A stretch of DNA of 64,000 nucleotides, taken from the NCBI RefSeq assembly GCF_003254565.1, contig NZ_QJRI01000180.1:62001-126000 (forward strand), read 5' to 3'. The DNA comes from Flavobacterium nitrogenifigens (GTDB lineage: Bacteria > Bacteroidota > Bacteroidia > Flavobacteriales > Flavobacteriaceae). Position numbers and translations under genes: made by a program. The notes beneath the pieces were generated by a model. That model had not been told where the DNA came from. It did no database searches and was given only the letters and a program-made list of their open reading frames with translations. Shown here piece after piece: positions 25,829 to 33,344 of this stretch (positions are counted from its first letter, which is position 1; each line of letters begins with the position of its first letter).

Positions 25829-28219
25829 CTAGTTACGAAGCGGTTTTCCTTTAGTCAACATGTATTGAATTCTCTCTAAAGTCTTACGCTCTGTACATAA
25901 ACTCAAGAAAGCTTCACGTTCGATATCTAATAAATATTGTTCAGATACTAAAGTAGCTTCAGATAAATCACCACCAGCCATTACATAAGCCAGTTTGTTA
26001 GCGATTTTCTTGTCGTGCTCAGAAATGTATTTTCCAGCCTGCATTTGGTCAGTTCCAACTAAGAACATACCCAAAGCTTGTTTTCCTAGAACTTTAATAT
26101 CATTTCTTCTGATTGGCTGAGTATAACCTGCTTCTGCCATTAACAATGCATGTTTTTTAGCTTCAGCAATCTGACGATCTTTGTTTACTACAATAATGTC
26201 TTTTCCATGTTGAAGAAGTCCAGTGTCAAAAGCTTCATAACCAGAAGTTGAAACTTTAGCCATTGCGATTGTCAAGAAATACTCTTGAAGAACATTCAAT
26301 TCCACGTCGTTTTTGCGGAATAAATCTGAAGCTCTTAAAGTCATTTCTTTAGAACCACCACCACCAGGGATAACTCCAACACCAAATTCAACTAATCCCA
26401 TATAGGTTTCTGCAGCCGCAACTACTTTATCAGCATGTAAGCTCATTTCGCAACCACCACCAAAAGTCATTCCGTGAGGCGCAACAACAACTGGAATTGA
26501 AGAGTAACGAACACGCATCATGGTGTCTTGGAACAATTTAATTGCCATGTTCAATTCGTCATATTCTTGCTCAACTGCCATCATGAAAATCATTCCAATA
26601 TTAGCTCCAACAGAGAAATTCGCTGCTTGGTTACCAATAACTAAACCTTGATATTCTTTTTCAGATAAGTCGATTGCTTTGTTGATAGCCTGAAGTACAT
26701 CGCCACCAATTGTATTCATTTTAGATTGGAATTCTAAGTTCAAAATTCCGTCTCCTAAATCCTGAATAATTGCTCCACTGTTGCTCCAAACTTTTTTGCT
26801 TTCGCGGATGTTGTTCAGAATAATGAATGAATCTTGTCCAGGAACTTTTACTTGTGATTTTGTCGGAATGTTATAGAAATAAGTCGCTCCTTCTTTTACA
26901 GTATAAAAACTTTCGCTTCCAGAAGCCAACATTTCAGTAACCCATGCAGCAGGCTCTAAACCTTCAGCTTTCATGATTTCAATTCCTTTGGCAACACCAA
27001 TGGCATCCCAGATTTCGAATGGACCATTTTCCCATCCAAAACCAGCTTTCATGGCATCGTCAATTTTATATAATTCGTCTGAGATTTCAGGAACTCTGTT
27101 TGACACGTAAGCAAACATTCCAGCGAAACTCTTACGGTAGAATTCTCCCGCTTTGTCTGTTCCTTTAACTAAAACTTTAAAACGATTGATTGGTTTATCG
27201 ATAGTTTTTGTTAGTTCAAGAGTAGCAAAATTTGCTTTTTTCGCAGCGCGGTATTCTAGTGTATTTAAGTCTAAAGAAAGAATATCTTTATCTACTTTTT
27301 TGTAGAAACCTTGTCCAGTTTTGCTTCCTAACCAATTATTTTCCATCATTTTGTTAATGAAATCAGGAAGTTTGAACAATTCGTGTTGTTCGTCATTTGG
27401 GCAGTTTTCGTAAATACCATTAGCAACGTGTACCAAAGTATCTAAACCAACAACGTCAACCGTACGGAAAGTAGCCGATTTTGGACGGCCAATTACTGGT
27501 CCAGTCAATTTATCAACTTCTTCAATAGTTAATCCCATTTCTTTGACTAAATGGAATAAACTCTGGATTCCGTAAATACCAATTCTATTTCCAATAAACG
27601 CCGGAGTATCTTTAGCAACAACCGAAGTTTTTCCTAAGAATTTAGATCCATATTCGTTTAAGAAATCCAATACTTCAGTAGAAGTTTTTGGACCAGGAAT
27701 AATTTCAAATAATTTTAAGTAACGCGCAGGGTTAAAAAAGTGAGTTCCGCAGAAGTGTTGTTGGAAATCTACGCTTCTTCCCTCACTCATAAAGTGAATT
27801 GGAATACCAGAAGTGTTTGAAGTAACTAAAGTTCCCGGTTTACGGAATTTCTCGATTTGTTCAAAAACTAATTTCTTAATGTCTAAACGTTCAACAACAA
27901 CCTCGATAATCCAATCAACATTAGCAATTTTTGCCATATCATCTGTTGTATTTCCAGTCGTAATTCTATTTGCGAATTTCTGACTGTAAATAGGAGATGG
28001 TTTCGATTTTAATGAATTCGCCAAATGTTCGTTTACCACACGGTTGCGAACGGCTTTACTTTCAAGTGTTAATCCTTTTTTAGCTTCAGCTTCGGTCAGT
28101 TCACGCGGTACAATGTCCAGAAGTAAAACTTCGACACCAATGTTAGCAAAATGACAAGCTATACCTGAACCCATAATTCCGGATCCAATTACAGCAACTT
28201 TTTTAATTGTGCGTTTCAT
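25829..28219 (-). CDS. fadB: Fused 3-hydroxyacyl-CoA dehydrogenase / enoyl-CoA hydratase
   Basis: 796 residues. The order is dehydrogenase first: NAD-binding VAVIGSGIMGSGIACHFA (about residues 8-25), 3HCDH_N to about 190, the C-terminal dehydrogenase domain (KDTPAFIGNRIG onward) and a second partial one to about 460. The crotonase-type domain follows (about 490-700, NFSVGANIGMIFMM and GMTFGGGCEMSLHAD). This order is that of the FadN type (Bacillus YusL), not E. coli FadB. It carries out hydration and second oxidation in beta-oxidation. It starts 34 bases after the MarR-type gene in the same operon. Confidence 0.93.
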   Translation of the reverse strand: MKRTIKKVAVIGSGIMGSGIACHFANIGVEVLLLDIVPRELTEAEAKKGLTLESKAVRNRVVNEHLANSLKSKPSPIYSQKFANRITTGNTTDDMAKIANVDWIIEVVVERLDIKKLVFEQIEKFRKPGTLVTSNTSGIPIHFMSEGRSVDFQQHFCGTHFFNPARYLKLFEIIPGPKTSTEVLDFLNEYGSKFLGKTSVVAKDTPAFIGNRIGIYGIQSLFHLVKEMGLTIEEVDKLTGPVIGRPKSATFRTVDVVGLDTLVHVANGIYENCPNDEQHELFKLPDFINKMMENNWLGSKTGQGFYKKVDKDILSLDLNTLEYRAAKKANFATLELTKTIDKPINRFKVLVKGTDKAGEFYRKSFAGMFAYVSNRVPEISDELYKIDDAMKAGFGWENGPFEIWDAIGVAKGIEIMKAEGLEPAAWVTEMLASGSESFYTVKEGATYFYNIPTKSQVKVPGQDSFIILNNIRESKKVWSNSGAIIQDLGDGILNLEFQSKMNTIGGDVLQAINKAIDLSEKEYQGLVIGNQAANFSVGANIGMIFMMAVEQEYDELNMAIKLFQDTMMRVRYSSIPVVVAPHGMTFGGGCEMSLHADKVVAAAETYMGLVEFGVGVIPGGGGSKEMTLRASDLFRKNDVELNVLQEYFLTIAMAKVSTSGYEAFDTGLLQHGKDIIVVNKDRQIAEAKKHALLMAEAGYTQPIRRNDIKVLGKQALGMFLVGTDQMQAGKYISEHDKKIANKLAYVMAGGDLSEATLVSEQYLLDIEREAFLSLCTERKTLERIQYMLTKGKPLRN

Positions 28220-28253
28220 ATTGTTATTATTTGTTTGTAGGAGGAAAAGAATA

Positions 28254-28712
28254 TTATTCTTTTTCTGTGTTTTCTGTTTGATTAAATATGTTTTTATCGT
28301 GAATCAGTTCGTTGATGATTTCAGAAACTTCGATAAAATGATTCAGTTTTTCTTCCGAAACATGTTTTCTAACGGTTTCATTAAACTTTAGAACTGTATT
28401 TTTAGATAAATCTCTTTTTTCTTTTCCAAACTCGGTTAGATAGATCAAAACACCTCTTCCGTCGCTTGGGTTCTTTTTGCGAACAATTAAACCTTTTTCT
28501 TCCATAGATTTCAAGGTTCTTGTTAAGCTGGTGGCTTCCATTCCCATTCTTGGGCCAAGAGCCGTTGATGGAGTTCCTTCTTCCTTGTCCATACTTAAAA
28601 GAGCAAACCCTGTCGCCATTGTTGCATCGTATTTTGCAGCCTCTTCATTATACATTCTTGAAACAGCTTGCCATGTCGCTCTTAAAATATAATCTATCGT
28701 TTTGTCTTTCAT
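28254..28712 (-). CDS. MarR-family regulator of the beta-oxidation operon
   Basis: 152 residues. The winged helix-turn-helix is in GPRMGMEATSLTRTLKSMEEKGLIVRKKNPSDGRGVLIYLTEFGKEKR, shown here by its landmarks EATSLTRTLKSMEEKGLI and SDGRGVLIYLTEFGK. It is the first gene of the operon that continues with fadB, fadA and the acyl-CoA dehydrogenase. A perfect 12-bp palindrome TATGCATGCATA just upstream of its -7 box is a likely operator. It probably represses its own operon until a fatty-acyl ligand binds; the ligand is inferred from the operon content. Confidence 0.88.
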   Translation of the reverse strand: MKDKTIDYILRATWQAVSRMYNEEAAKYDATMATGFALLSMDKEEGTPSTALGPRMGMEATSLTRTLKSMEEKGLIVRKKNPSDGRGVLIYLTEFGKEKRDLSKNTVLKFNETVRKHVSEEKLNHFIEVSEIINELIHDKNIFNQTENTEKE

Positions 28713-28730
28713 AGGTAACTATATCGATTT

Positions 28731-28762
28731 CAAATATAATTAAAAAATACTATGCATGCATA
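28731..28762 (-). promoter_or_regulatory. Promoter and palindromic operator of the beta-oxidation operon
   Basis: The minus strand reads TATATTTG (28738-28731), a full -7 box. Twelve bases further upstream lies TATGCATGCATA (28751-28762), a perfect palindrome that overlaps the place of the -33 element. This is a natural site for autoregulation by the MarR-type protein encoded directly downstream. Confidence 0.6.
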
Positions 28763-28933
28763 TAATTTTTTAATAATTTTTTGGTTAGTTGTAAAATATC
28801 CCTGATTTAGAGGGTTTTGGTTGTTTATTTTAAGTGTAATATACTATTCTTTTTTTAGATTTTAACATTTTTGATGCTGTAAAAATCCTTTTTTAGTTTT
28901 TAAAACGCATTTATTTCTGTATTCTGTAAAAAA

Positions 28934-29971
28934 TCATGCATTTATTTCAGTTGGTTTTTCAGAATCGTAACGCGAAATCGCTTCTTGAAGGGTCTTTTTC
29001 ATACGATTTCTCAGACCTTCTGGCTTTAAAATCTCCAAACAGCTTCCAAAACCTAATAAAAGTCTTTCCATTTCGTAATTTGGGATTACATATATGTGTA
29101 TAATGACGCTTCCGTCTTCGTTTTGTTTAATTAGCCGCTGAGAAGTATGCAGAGGTTTTGTAAGTACATAAGGCGCATTTGAAGCATCAATCCATAATTC
29201 AATTCGTCTAGCATTTAATCCCGAATTTACTGTAACACCAATTACATCTTTATAAAAATTATCAGCATCAAAATCTTCTTCTAGATAAGGATGGTTAAAA
29301 TCGTAATCGATAGAAATGATTCTGTCCAAAGCCAAATTGGTAATCGGCTGTGAGGCTTTTTTCTTTCCAATCAAAAACCAGCGGTTATTAAATTCCTTTA
29401 ATATAAAAGGATGAAAATGGAATTTCGTTTCTTCGGCAGATTTAAAAGATTTATACGTAATAATCAGAACCATTTTCTTGATAATAGCCTGATATATTTC
29501 GTCCAGATAATGCAATCCTTTTAGCTTCTCATTTTTATCCAGATAAATAACGGGTTTAGTGTGCGATTTTTCGGAGTAGATTTTATCTTCCAATCGCTGT
29601 AGAATATCTGATACATCATTAAATAAAGAGAAATCCTTAAACTGCTTCAGCATAGAAACCGTTTCGGTTAAAACATTCATATCGGTTTCCGTCAGCGGAA
29701 TATCGGTTATCGAAAAATCTTCGTCTTCATATTTATAATACTTTTTATCATAAACCACGATTGGCGCATTATAACCCAATTTTTCACTTCGCATCAATTG
29801 AATATCCATTTGAATGGTTCGTTTACTAATTGGGTTTTGGCGTCCTTCATATTCAAATAAAGCCTCTGAACATTCTTCGATTAAATCTTCGAGTGTCCAT
29901 TGCCTGTATTTATTCTGAAGGCATTTATCGATGGTTTTGTATCGAATTAAGGCGTTTTTGTTTTGTGACAT
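28934..29971 (-). CDS. WYL-domain transcriptional regulator (YafY type)
   Basis: 345 residues. An N-terminal winged helix-turn-helix (about residues 5-70, ALIRYKTIDKCLQNKYRQWTLEDLIEECS region) is followed by a WYL domain (about 150-230, IKKMVLIITYKSF, FHPFILKEFNNRWFLIG) and a WCX-like C-terminus. WYL domains sense ligands, in several systems nucleic acids or nucleotides. It lies downstream of an HD-domain gene on the same strand; that gene is divergent from Ro60. A shared palindrome stands in the divergent region and recurs at the Y-RNA array and at the tRNA-mimic RNA. It is therefore the best candidate regulator of this RNA-repair regulon, by inference. Confidence 0.88.
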   Translation of the reverse strand: MSQNKNALIRYKTIDKCLQNKYRQWTLEDLIEECSEALFEYEGRQNPISKRTIQMDIQLMRSEKLGYNAPIVVYDKKYYKYEDEDFSITDIPLTETDMNVLTETVSMLKQFKDFSLFNDVSDILQRLEDKIYSEKSHTKPVIYLDKNEKLKGLHYLDEIYQAIIKKMVLIITYKSFKSAEETKFHFHPFILKEFNNRWFLIGKKKASQPITNLALDRIISIDYDFNHPYLEEDFDADNFYKDVIGVTVNSGLNARRIELWIDASNAPYVLTKPLHTSQRLIKQNEDGSVIIHIYVIPNYEMERLLLGFGSCLEILKPEGLRNRMKKTLQEAISRYDSEKPTEINA

Positions 29972-29984
29972 TGCTTTGTGTGTT

Positions 29985-30125
29985 TTTTGCTCGCAAAGTC
30001 GCGAAGGCGCAAAGTTTTTATTTTTAAGCCACAGATTGTATGGATTAAAAGGATTAAAAAAAATCTCTTAAATCTGCTCAATCTGCGAGAGAAAAAACTT
30101 TGCGACTCTGCGTCTTTGCGAGATT
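29985..30125. repeat. Inverted repeat of the CGCAAAG/CTTTGCG type
   Basis: Left arm CTCGCAAAGTCGCGAAGG followed by CGCAAAGTTTT (29988-30018). Right arm AAACTTTGCGACTCTGCG followed by TCTTTGCGAGA (30092-30122). Similar CTTTGCGAGA sequence recurs at 33211-33234. This is one of the non-coding flavobacterial REP-like families. It lies between the HD-domain and WYL genes. Confidence 0.65.
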
Positions 30126-30131
30126 CAATTT

Positions 30132-30746
30132 TTAGCTTAATAACTTTATTTCTTTCTCAATATTAGCGCGAGCTTTTTCTTCGTATAAATTCCGAAACTC
30201 ATTGGTTTGAAAAACAAACTCATTCTCCGAAAAATGCTTCAACGCTTTTGCACGCCCGGGTTTGTATAGAAAATCAGGATAAATGCGGTATTCTTTTCTA
30301 ATTTGTTCAAAATAGATTTTATAATCTTCCCAATCTTTGGCTAGAATTTTCAAATCAAAATCGATTAACCAGTTTATATCTTCAATCGCATTTTGCTGAT
30401 GTTGCTGTGTTGCGCAGATCGCGTCAAAAACTAATTGTCTATTTAGATTGACATTTTCAGGTAAAATAGCCAACGCAAACTCAGCACTTTTGAGTTCGTT
30501 ATCTTTTTTAGAAGCCGAATACACAAAATCATGATAAAAAATCGAAAATAATATTTCGTTTGGATTTTGAAGTTTATCACGGTACGTTTCGAAACAGGCA
30601 ATCATTTCTTTTAAATGCGTGAGATTGTGATAATGCCTTGATTTTTTGGAATATGCCTTTTCTAAATCTAACCAGTTTTGCTGAATTTCATTTGCTGAAA
30701 AGCCAATATTCGAAAGTAATTCAGAATAGATTTTCTCTAAATTCAT
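30132..30746 (-). CDS. HD-superfamily metal-dependent hydrolase
   Basis: 204 residues. The metal-binding residues appear as YHNLTHLKEM (about 39-48), then IFYHDFVYS (the HD pair, about residue 70) and a later Asp in WLIDFDLKIL (about 128). This spacing fits the group annotated as predicted metal-dependent HD-superfamily phosphohydrolase. It is divergent from Ro60, with 122 bases between starts that contain the shared palindrome. Its own -7 box TAAATTTG (30760-30767, minus strand) lies next to that palindrome. A role on damaged RNA ends or a nucleotide signal is conceivable from context only. Confidence 0.75.
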   Translation of the reverse strand: MNLEKIYSELLSNIGFSANEIQQNWLDLEKAYSKKSRHYHNLTHLKEMIACFETYRDKLQNPNEILFSIFYHDFVYSASKKDNELKSAEFALAILPENVNLNRQLVFDAICATQQHQQNAIEDINWLIDFDLKILAKDWEDYKIYFEQIRKEYRIYPDFLYKPGRAKALKHFSENEFVFQTNEFRNLYEEKARANIEKEIKLLS

Positions 30747-30759
30747 GTTGTTTTTTACT

Positions 30760-30819
30760 CAAATTTAAAATTCTTTTTTTACTGCGCAAAATAATTGCGT
30801 AGTAGTTTTGAAATCTTTG
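30760..30819. promoter_or_regulatory. Divergent promoter region with palindromic element, Ro60 / HD gene
   Basis: The palindrome is TACTGCGCAA, 5 bases, TTGCGTAGTA (30780-30804), 9 of 10 arm positions paired. On the plus strand the -7 box AATCTTTG (30812-30819) begins 20 bases from the palindrome centre. On the minus strand TAAATTTG (30767-30760) begins 25 bases from it. The palindrome takes the place of the -33 element of the Ro60 promoter. The same arrangement occurs at 32397-32436 and 50571-50608. Confidence 0.75.
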
Positions 30820-30868
30820 CTCAAGAAATAAAACAATAACCATTGTCTAATTTTAAAAACCAGAAATT

Positions 30869-32386
30869 ATGAAATTCAATTTTTTAGCAAAAGAGAAAAA
30901 CAATATAGTTAATCACGAAAATGCTCCGGCTTTTTCTTTAACATCAGAATACGAATTATACGCAGCAGTTGTAACAACAAGCTTAAGTGCTTCATTTTAT
31001 GAAAAAGATACAACTCGTTTAGAGCGAATCAAAAACTTGATTAAAAAATGTAATCCAGTATTTGTTGCAAAATTGGCAGTTTATACACGTAATGAAATGC
31101 ATATGCGTTCTGTGCCATTGGTTTTGATTGTAGAATTGGCTAAAATTTATTCTGGCGATTCATTAATCAGTAAAATGATAATTAATGTTATACAACGTGC
31201 AGACGAGATAACAGAATTGTTAGCGTATTACCAAATGGCAAACGAACGTAATGGCGTTAAGAAATTAAACCGTTTATCAAAACAAATCCAAAAAGGTTTA
31301 GCGGTTTCATTCAATAAATTTGACGAATACCAATTCGCAAAATACAATCGCGATGGTGTGGTTAAATTAAAAGATGCTTTGTTTTTGGTTCACCCAAAAG
31401 CAAAAGATGAAGCACAGCAGGCAATCTTTGATAAATTGGTAAATAACACTTTGCAAACGCCATATACTTGGGAAACTGAGTTGTCGCAATTAGGTCAAAT
31501 AAAGTTTTATAACGAATTTGAAAAACAAAAAGCATTTACTCAAAAATGGGAAGAATTGATTGATAGCGGTAAAGTAGGTTACATGGCTTTGTTGCGTAAC
31601 TTACGAAACATCTTAGAAGCGAATGTTTCTGGTTTTCATATCCAAAAAGTATGCGATTATCTTTCTAACGAAAAAGCAGTCGCAAACTCAAAACAATTGC
31701 CATTCCGATTTTTAGCCGCTTATCGTGAAGTGAAAGATTTGAATTTCAAATACACTTCAATGGTTTTAGATGCCTTAGAAGATGCTGTTATGGCGAGTTC
31801 ACAAAACATGAAAGGTTTTGATGTAAATACATCAGTTGTAATTGCTTGCGACGTTTCGGGTTCGATGCAGCAGCCAATTTCACCAAAAAGTAAAGTATTG
31901 CTTTATGATATCGGTTTGATGTTGGGTATGTTAATGCAAAGTCGTTGTAAAAATGTGGTAAGCGGTATGTTTGGTGATCGTTGGAAAATAATCAATATGC
32001 CAAAACGAAGTATATTGGCCAACGTCAACGAATATTACAAACGCGAAGGTGAAGTAGGTTACGCTACAAACGGTCATTTGGTTTTGGAAGATTTAATCGC
32101 CCGAAAAGAAATTGTAGATAAAGTAATGTTGTTTACAGATGTTCAAATGTGGAATAATGCTTACACAAAAGATTCATTTGCAAACTCCTGGAACCGATAC
32201 AAAAGTATCGCACCAAATGCAAAATTGTATTTATTTGATTTGGCTGGTTACGGTCAGTCACCAATAAACATCGAAAAAAACGATGTATATTTAATAGCCG
32301 GTTGGTCAGATAAAGTGTTTGATGTTTTGAATGCTTTAGACGATAAAAGCAGCGCTTTGAATTACATTAATCGAATAGAATTGTAA
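30869..32386 (+). CDS. rsr: Ro60/TROVE-domain RNA-binding protein
   Basis: 505 residues. The N-terminal TROVE region of helical HEAT-like repeats runs to about residue 310 (FVAKLAVYTRNEMHMRSVPLVLIVELA; FRFLAAYREV). The C-terminal von Willebrand A domain carries the MIDAS motif ACDVSGSM (near residue 328) and LFTDVQMW (near 417). Ro60 forms a ring that binds Y RNAs on its surface and misfolded or damaged RNA ends in its hole. The gene is directly followed by a tandem Y-RNA-like array and then rtcB, as in known bacterial Ro operons. Symbol rsr (Ro sixty related) follows Deinococcus and Salmonella usage. Confidence 0.95.
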   Translation: MKFNFLAKEKNNIVNHENAPAFSLTSEYELYAAVVTTSLSASFYEKDTTRLERIKNLIKKCNPVFVAKLAVYTRNEMHMRSVPLVLIVELAKIYSGDSLISKMIINVIQRADEITELLAYYQMANERNGVKKLNRLSKQIQKGLAVSFNKFDEYQFAKYNRDGVVKLKDALFLVHPKAKDEAQQAIFDKLVNNTLQTPYTWETELSQLGQIKFYNEFEKQKAFTQKWEELIDSGKVGYMALLRNLRNILEANVSGFHIQKVCDYLSNEKAVANSKQLPFRFLAAYREVKDLNFKYTSMVLDALEDAVMASSQNMKGFDVNTSVVIACDVSGSMQQPISPKSKVLLYDIGLMLGMLMQSRCKNVVSGMFGDRWKIINMPKRSILANVNEYYKREGEVGYATNGHLVLEDLIARKEIVDKVMLFTDVQMWNNAYTKDSFANSWNRYKSIAPNAKLYLFDLAGYGQSPINIEKNDVYLIAGWSDKVFDVLNALDDKSSALNYINRIEL

Positions 32387-32396
32387 ACTTTTAATC

Positions 32397-32436
32397 TACT
32401 GCGCAAAATAACTGCGCAGTATGATTTGAATATTTG
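32397..32436 (+). promoter_or_regulatory. Palindromic promoter of the Y-RNA array
   Basis: A perfect palindrome TACTGCGCA, 7 bases, TGCGCAGTA (32397-32421) is followed by the -7 box AATATTTG (32429-32436), 20 bases from its centre. The first transcribed bases (AAAAGAAATAAG) resemble those after the Ro60 and 50.6-kb promoters. The array thus has its own start point in addition to any read-through from Ro60. Confidence 0.78.
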
Positions 32437-32468
32437 TAAAAGAAATAAGTTCATTGAAAATAGAATAA

Positions 32469-32611
32469 AAAACAAGTGTCGTAGATAAGTGTTACTTCGC
32501 ATTGATAACGCCCGGGACGTGGGTTCGAATCCCACCAATTCTGTTTAATGACAGAAATGTAGCTCAGTGGTTAGAGCAGGATATGTCACTTATCGTTTGT
32601 TGCCTTGTTTT
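32469..32611 (+). ncRNA. Y-RNA-like unit 1 with a circularly permuted tRNA-like module
   Basis: The outer stem AAAACAAG/CTTGTTTT (32469-32476, 32604-32611) and inner stem GATAAGTG/CACTTATC (32484-32491, 32587-32594) are both perfect. GTCGTAG between them resembles the bacterial Ro-binding consensus GNCGAAG. TTACTTCG follows the inner stem, as in the other units. The apical part is tRNA-like but permuted: T-arm first (GTGGG, loop TTCGAAT, CCCAC; 32519-32535), then acceptor 3' strand (CAATTCT), an 8-base closing loop, acceptor 5' strand (AGAAATG), then a D-arm (GCTC...GAGC; 32562-32577). The Y stem replaces the anticodon arm. This resembles YrlA RNAs, which mimic tRNA. Confidence 0.82.
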
Positions 32612-32619
32612 AAAAATAA

Positions 32620-32753
32620 AAAAGAATGTCGTAAATAAGAGTTACTTCGTCTCAAATTTGGGGAGGAATAGCGAAGTTGTAAAATCAGCAAGGTTATCCA
32701 GTTCGACTCTGGCAAGACAAGCCCCGTTTCTCTTATTGCTTTTTACTTCTTTT
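32620..32753 (+). ncRNA. Y-RNA-like unit 2 with a T-arm-like module
   Basis: Outer stem AAAAGAA/TTCTTTT (32620-32626, 32747-32753) and inner stem AATAAGAG/CTCTTATT (32634-32641, 32730-32737) are perfect. GTCGTAA stands between them on the 5' side, TTACTTCG follows the inner stem, and TTAC stands before the 3' outer strand. The apical region contains GGGG/CCCC pairing and a T-arm CCAG, loop TTCGACT, CTGG. A D-arm-like stretch (ATAGCGAAGTTG) precedes it. The order looks unpermuted here, unlike unit 1. Confidence 0.75.
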
Positions 32754-32759
32754 TAAAAC

Positions 32760-32830
32760 TGAAAAATGTCGTGTATGAGAGCTACTTCGTTTAGGTTGAA
32801 TATTAACTCTTATAAATTATTACTTTTTCA
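32760..32830 (+). ncRNA. Y-RNA-like unit 3, minimal
   Basis: Outer stem TGAAAAA/TTTTTCA (32760-32766, 32824-32830). Inner stem TATGAGAG/CTCTTATA with one G-U pair (32774-32781, 32807-32814). GTCGT and CTACTTCG lie in the same places as in units 1 and 2. The apical part is only about 18 bases with no tRNA-like element. It is a bare Ro-binding stem. Confidence 0.72.
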
Positions 32831-32835
32831 AAAAA

Positions 32836-32920
32836 TAAGATGCCGTCTATAAAGCGCTACTTCGCGGCATGATAATATTAGGTTCGAATCCTAAAAGTCG
32901 CTTATAGAATATTGCTCTTA
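32836..32920 (+). ncRNA. Y-RNA-like unit 4 with a single T-arm
   Basis: Outer stem TAAGA/TCTTA (32836-32840, 32916-32920). Inner stem CTATAAAGCG/CGCTTATAG with one bulged A (32847-32856, 32899-32907). GCCGT and CTACTTCG occupy the conserved places. The apical part holds one canonical T-arm, TTAGG, loop TTCGAAT, CCTAA (32878-32894), and no D-arm. Confidence 0.75.
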
Positions 32921-32922
32921 AA

Positions 32923-32993
32923 AAAAGAGTGTCGTCAGGAAATGGTTACTTCGTTCCAAGAAAATTAGACCATTCCTAAGTGTTACCTCTTTT
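32923..32993 (+). ncRNA. Y-RNA-like unit 5, minimal
   Basis: Outer stem AAAAGAG/CTCTTTT (32923-32929, 32987-32993). Inner stem AGGAAATGG/CCATTCCT with one bulged A (32937-32945, 32970-32977). GTCGT and TTACTTCG are conserved. The apical loop is short and has no tRNA-like element. The inner stem sequence differs from all other units while pairing is kept, which is covariation within the array. Confidence 0.75.
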
Positions 32994-33045
32994 AAAAATT
33001 AAAAAATGAATGTTGAAAACATCAATTAAATAAAATTAAAGACAC

Positions 33046-33182
33046 AGTTTGTCATTTCGAGGAACGAGACTCGAGCGATAGCGAACAGGCGAAGCAAATC
33101 TCCACGAGAAGCTAGACAAAGATTGGTGATTTTGATTGCGGAGTTACTTGCGAAGATTTCTCGTTCCTCGAAATGACAAACT
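33046..33182. repeat. REP-like palindrome upstream of rtcB
   Basis: Arms AGTTTGTCATTTCGAGGAAC and its complement GTTCCTCGAAATGACAAACT form a 24-bp inverted repeat (33046-33069, 33159-33182) around a 90-base centre. The centre contains ACAAAGATTGGTGATT. The copy at 34847-34953 shares the AGTTTGTCAT start, the GAGGAACGA segment and the ACAAAGATTGG core, so they belong to one family. Confidence 0.75.
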
Positions 33183-33265
33183 TTGTGTTTAATGCTTAAA
33201 GAAAAACCTTAGCGACTCTGCGACTTTGCGAGAACTATCTCTTCGCTGAGAAAAAAAGAAAAAAA

Positions 33266-33289
33266 CTACGCAGCAGTATAAAACCTTTG
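33266..33289 (+). promoter_or_regulatory. Degenerate copy of the palindromic element before rtcB
   Basis: CTACGCA directly abuts GCAGTA, as if the spacer of the Ro60/Y-RNA palindrome had been lost. AACCTTTG (33282-33289) stands where a -7 box of the same AAnnTTTG form would be. The spacing differs from the three good copies, so function is uncertain. Confidence 0.35.
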
Positions 33290-33305
33290 CATCTATGAAC
33301 CTCAG

Positions 33306-33323
33306 TCCCGATAGCTATCGGGA
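33306..33323. repeat. 18-bp palindrome TCCCGATAGCTATCGGGA
   Basis: A perfect palindrome found three times in the window (also 34978-34995 and 43621-43638). It lies 21 bases before the rtcB start. It is a dispersed short repeat; no function is known to me. Confidence 0.7.
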
Positions 33324-33344
33324 TTGTCCCTTAAAAAAGAAAAA

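Noticed and set aside
30780..30819. Sigma-54 (-24/-12) promoter as in enterobacterial rtc operons
   Set aside because: No GG...GC pair with the required spacing; the bases are explained by the palindrome and an AAnnTTTG -7 box, and no RtcR-like activator is encoded.
32514..32580. A genuine tRNA gene suggested by GTTCGAATCC and GTAGCTCAGTGG
   Set aside because: T-arm and D-arm are in the wrong order and the acceptor ends are joined by a loop; no anticodon arm lies between D-arm and T-arm. It is a tRNA-like module in a Y-RNA unit.
32502..32756. Open frame of 84 codons on the plus strand
   Set aside because: It lies entirely over Y-RNA-like units 1 and 2; the stems explain the sequence better, and the translation has no protein character.
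32386..33000. CRISPR array
   Set aside because: The repeated words are short (GTCGT, TACTTCG), the units are 71-143 bases long and self-complementary; there are no identical direct repeats of 25-40 bases and no cas genes.
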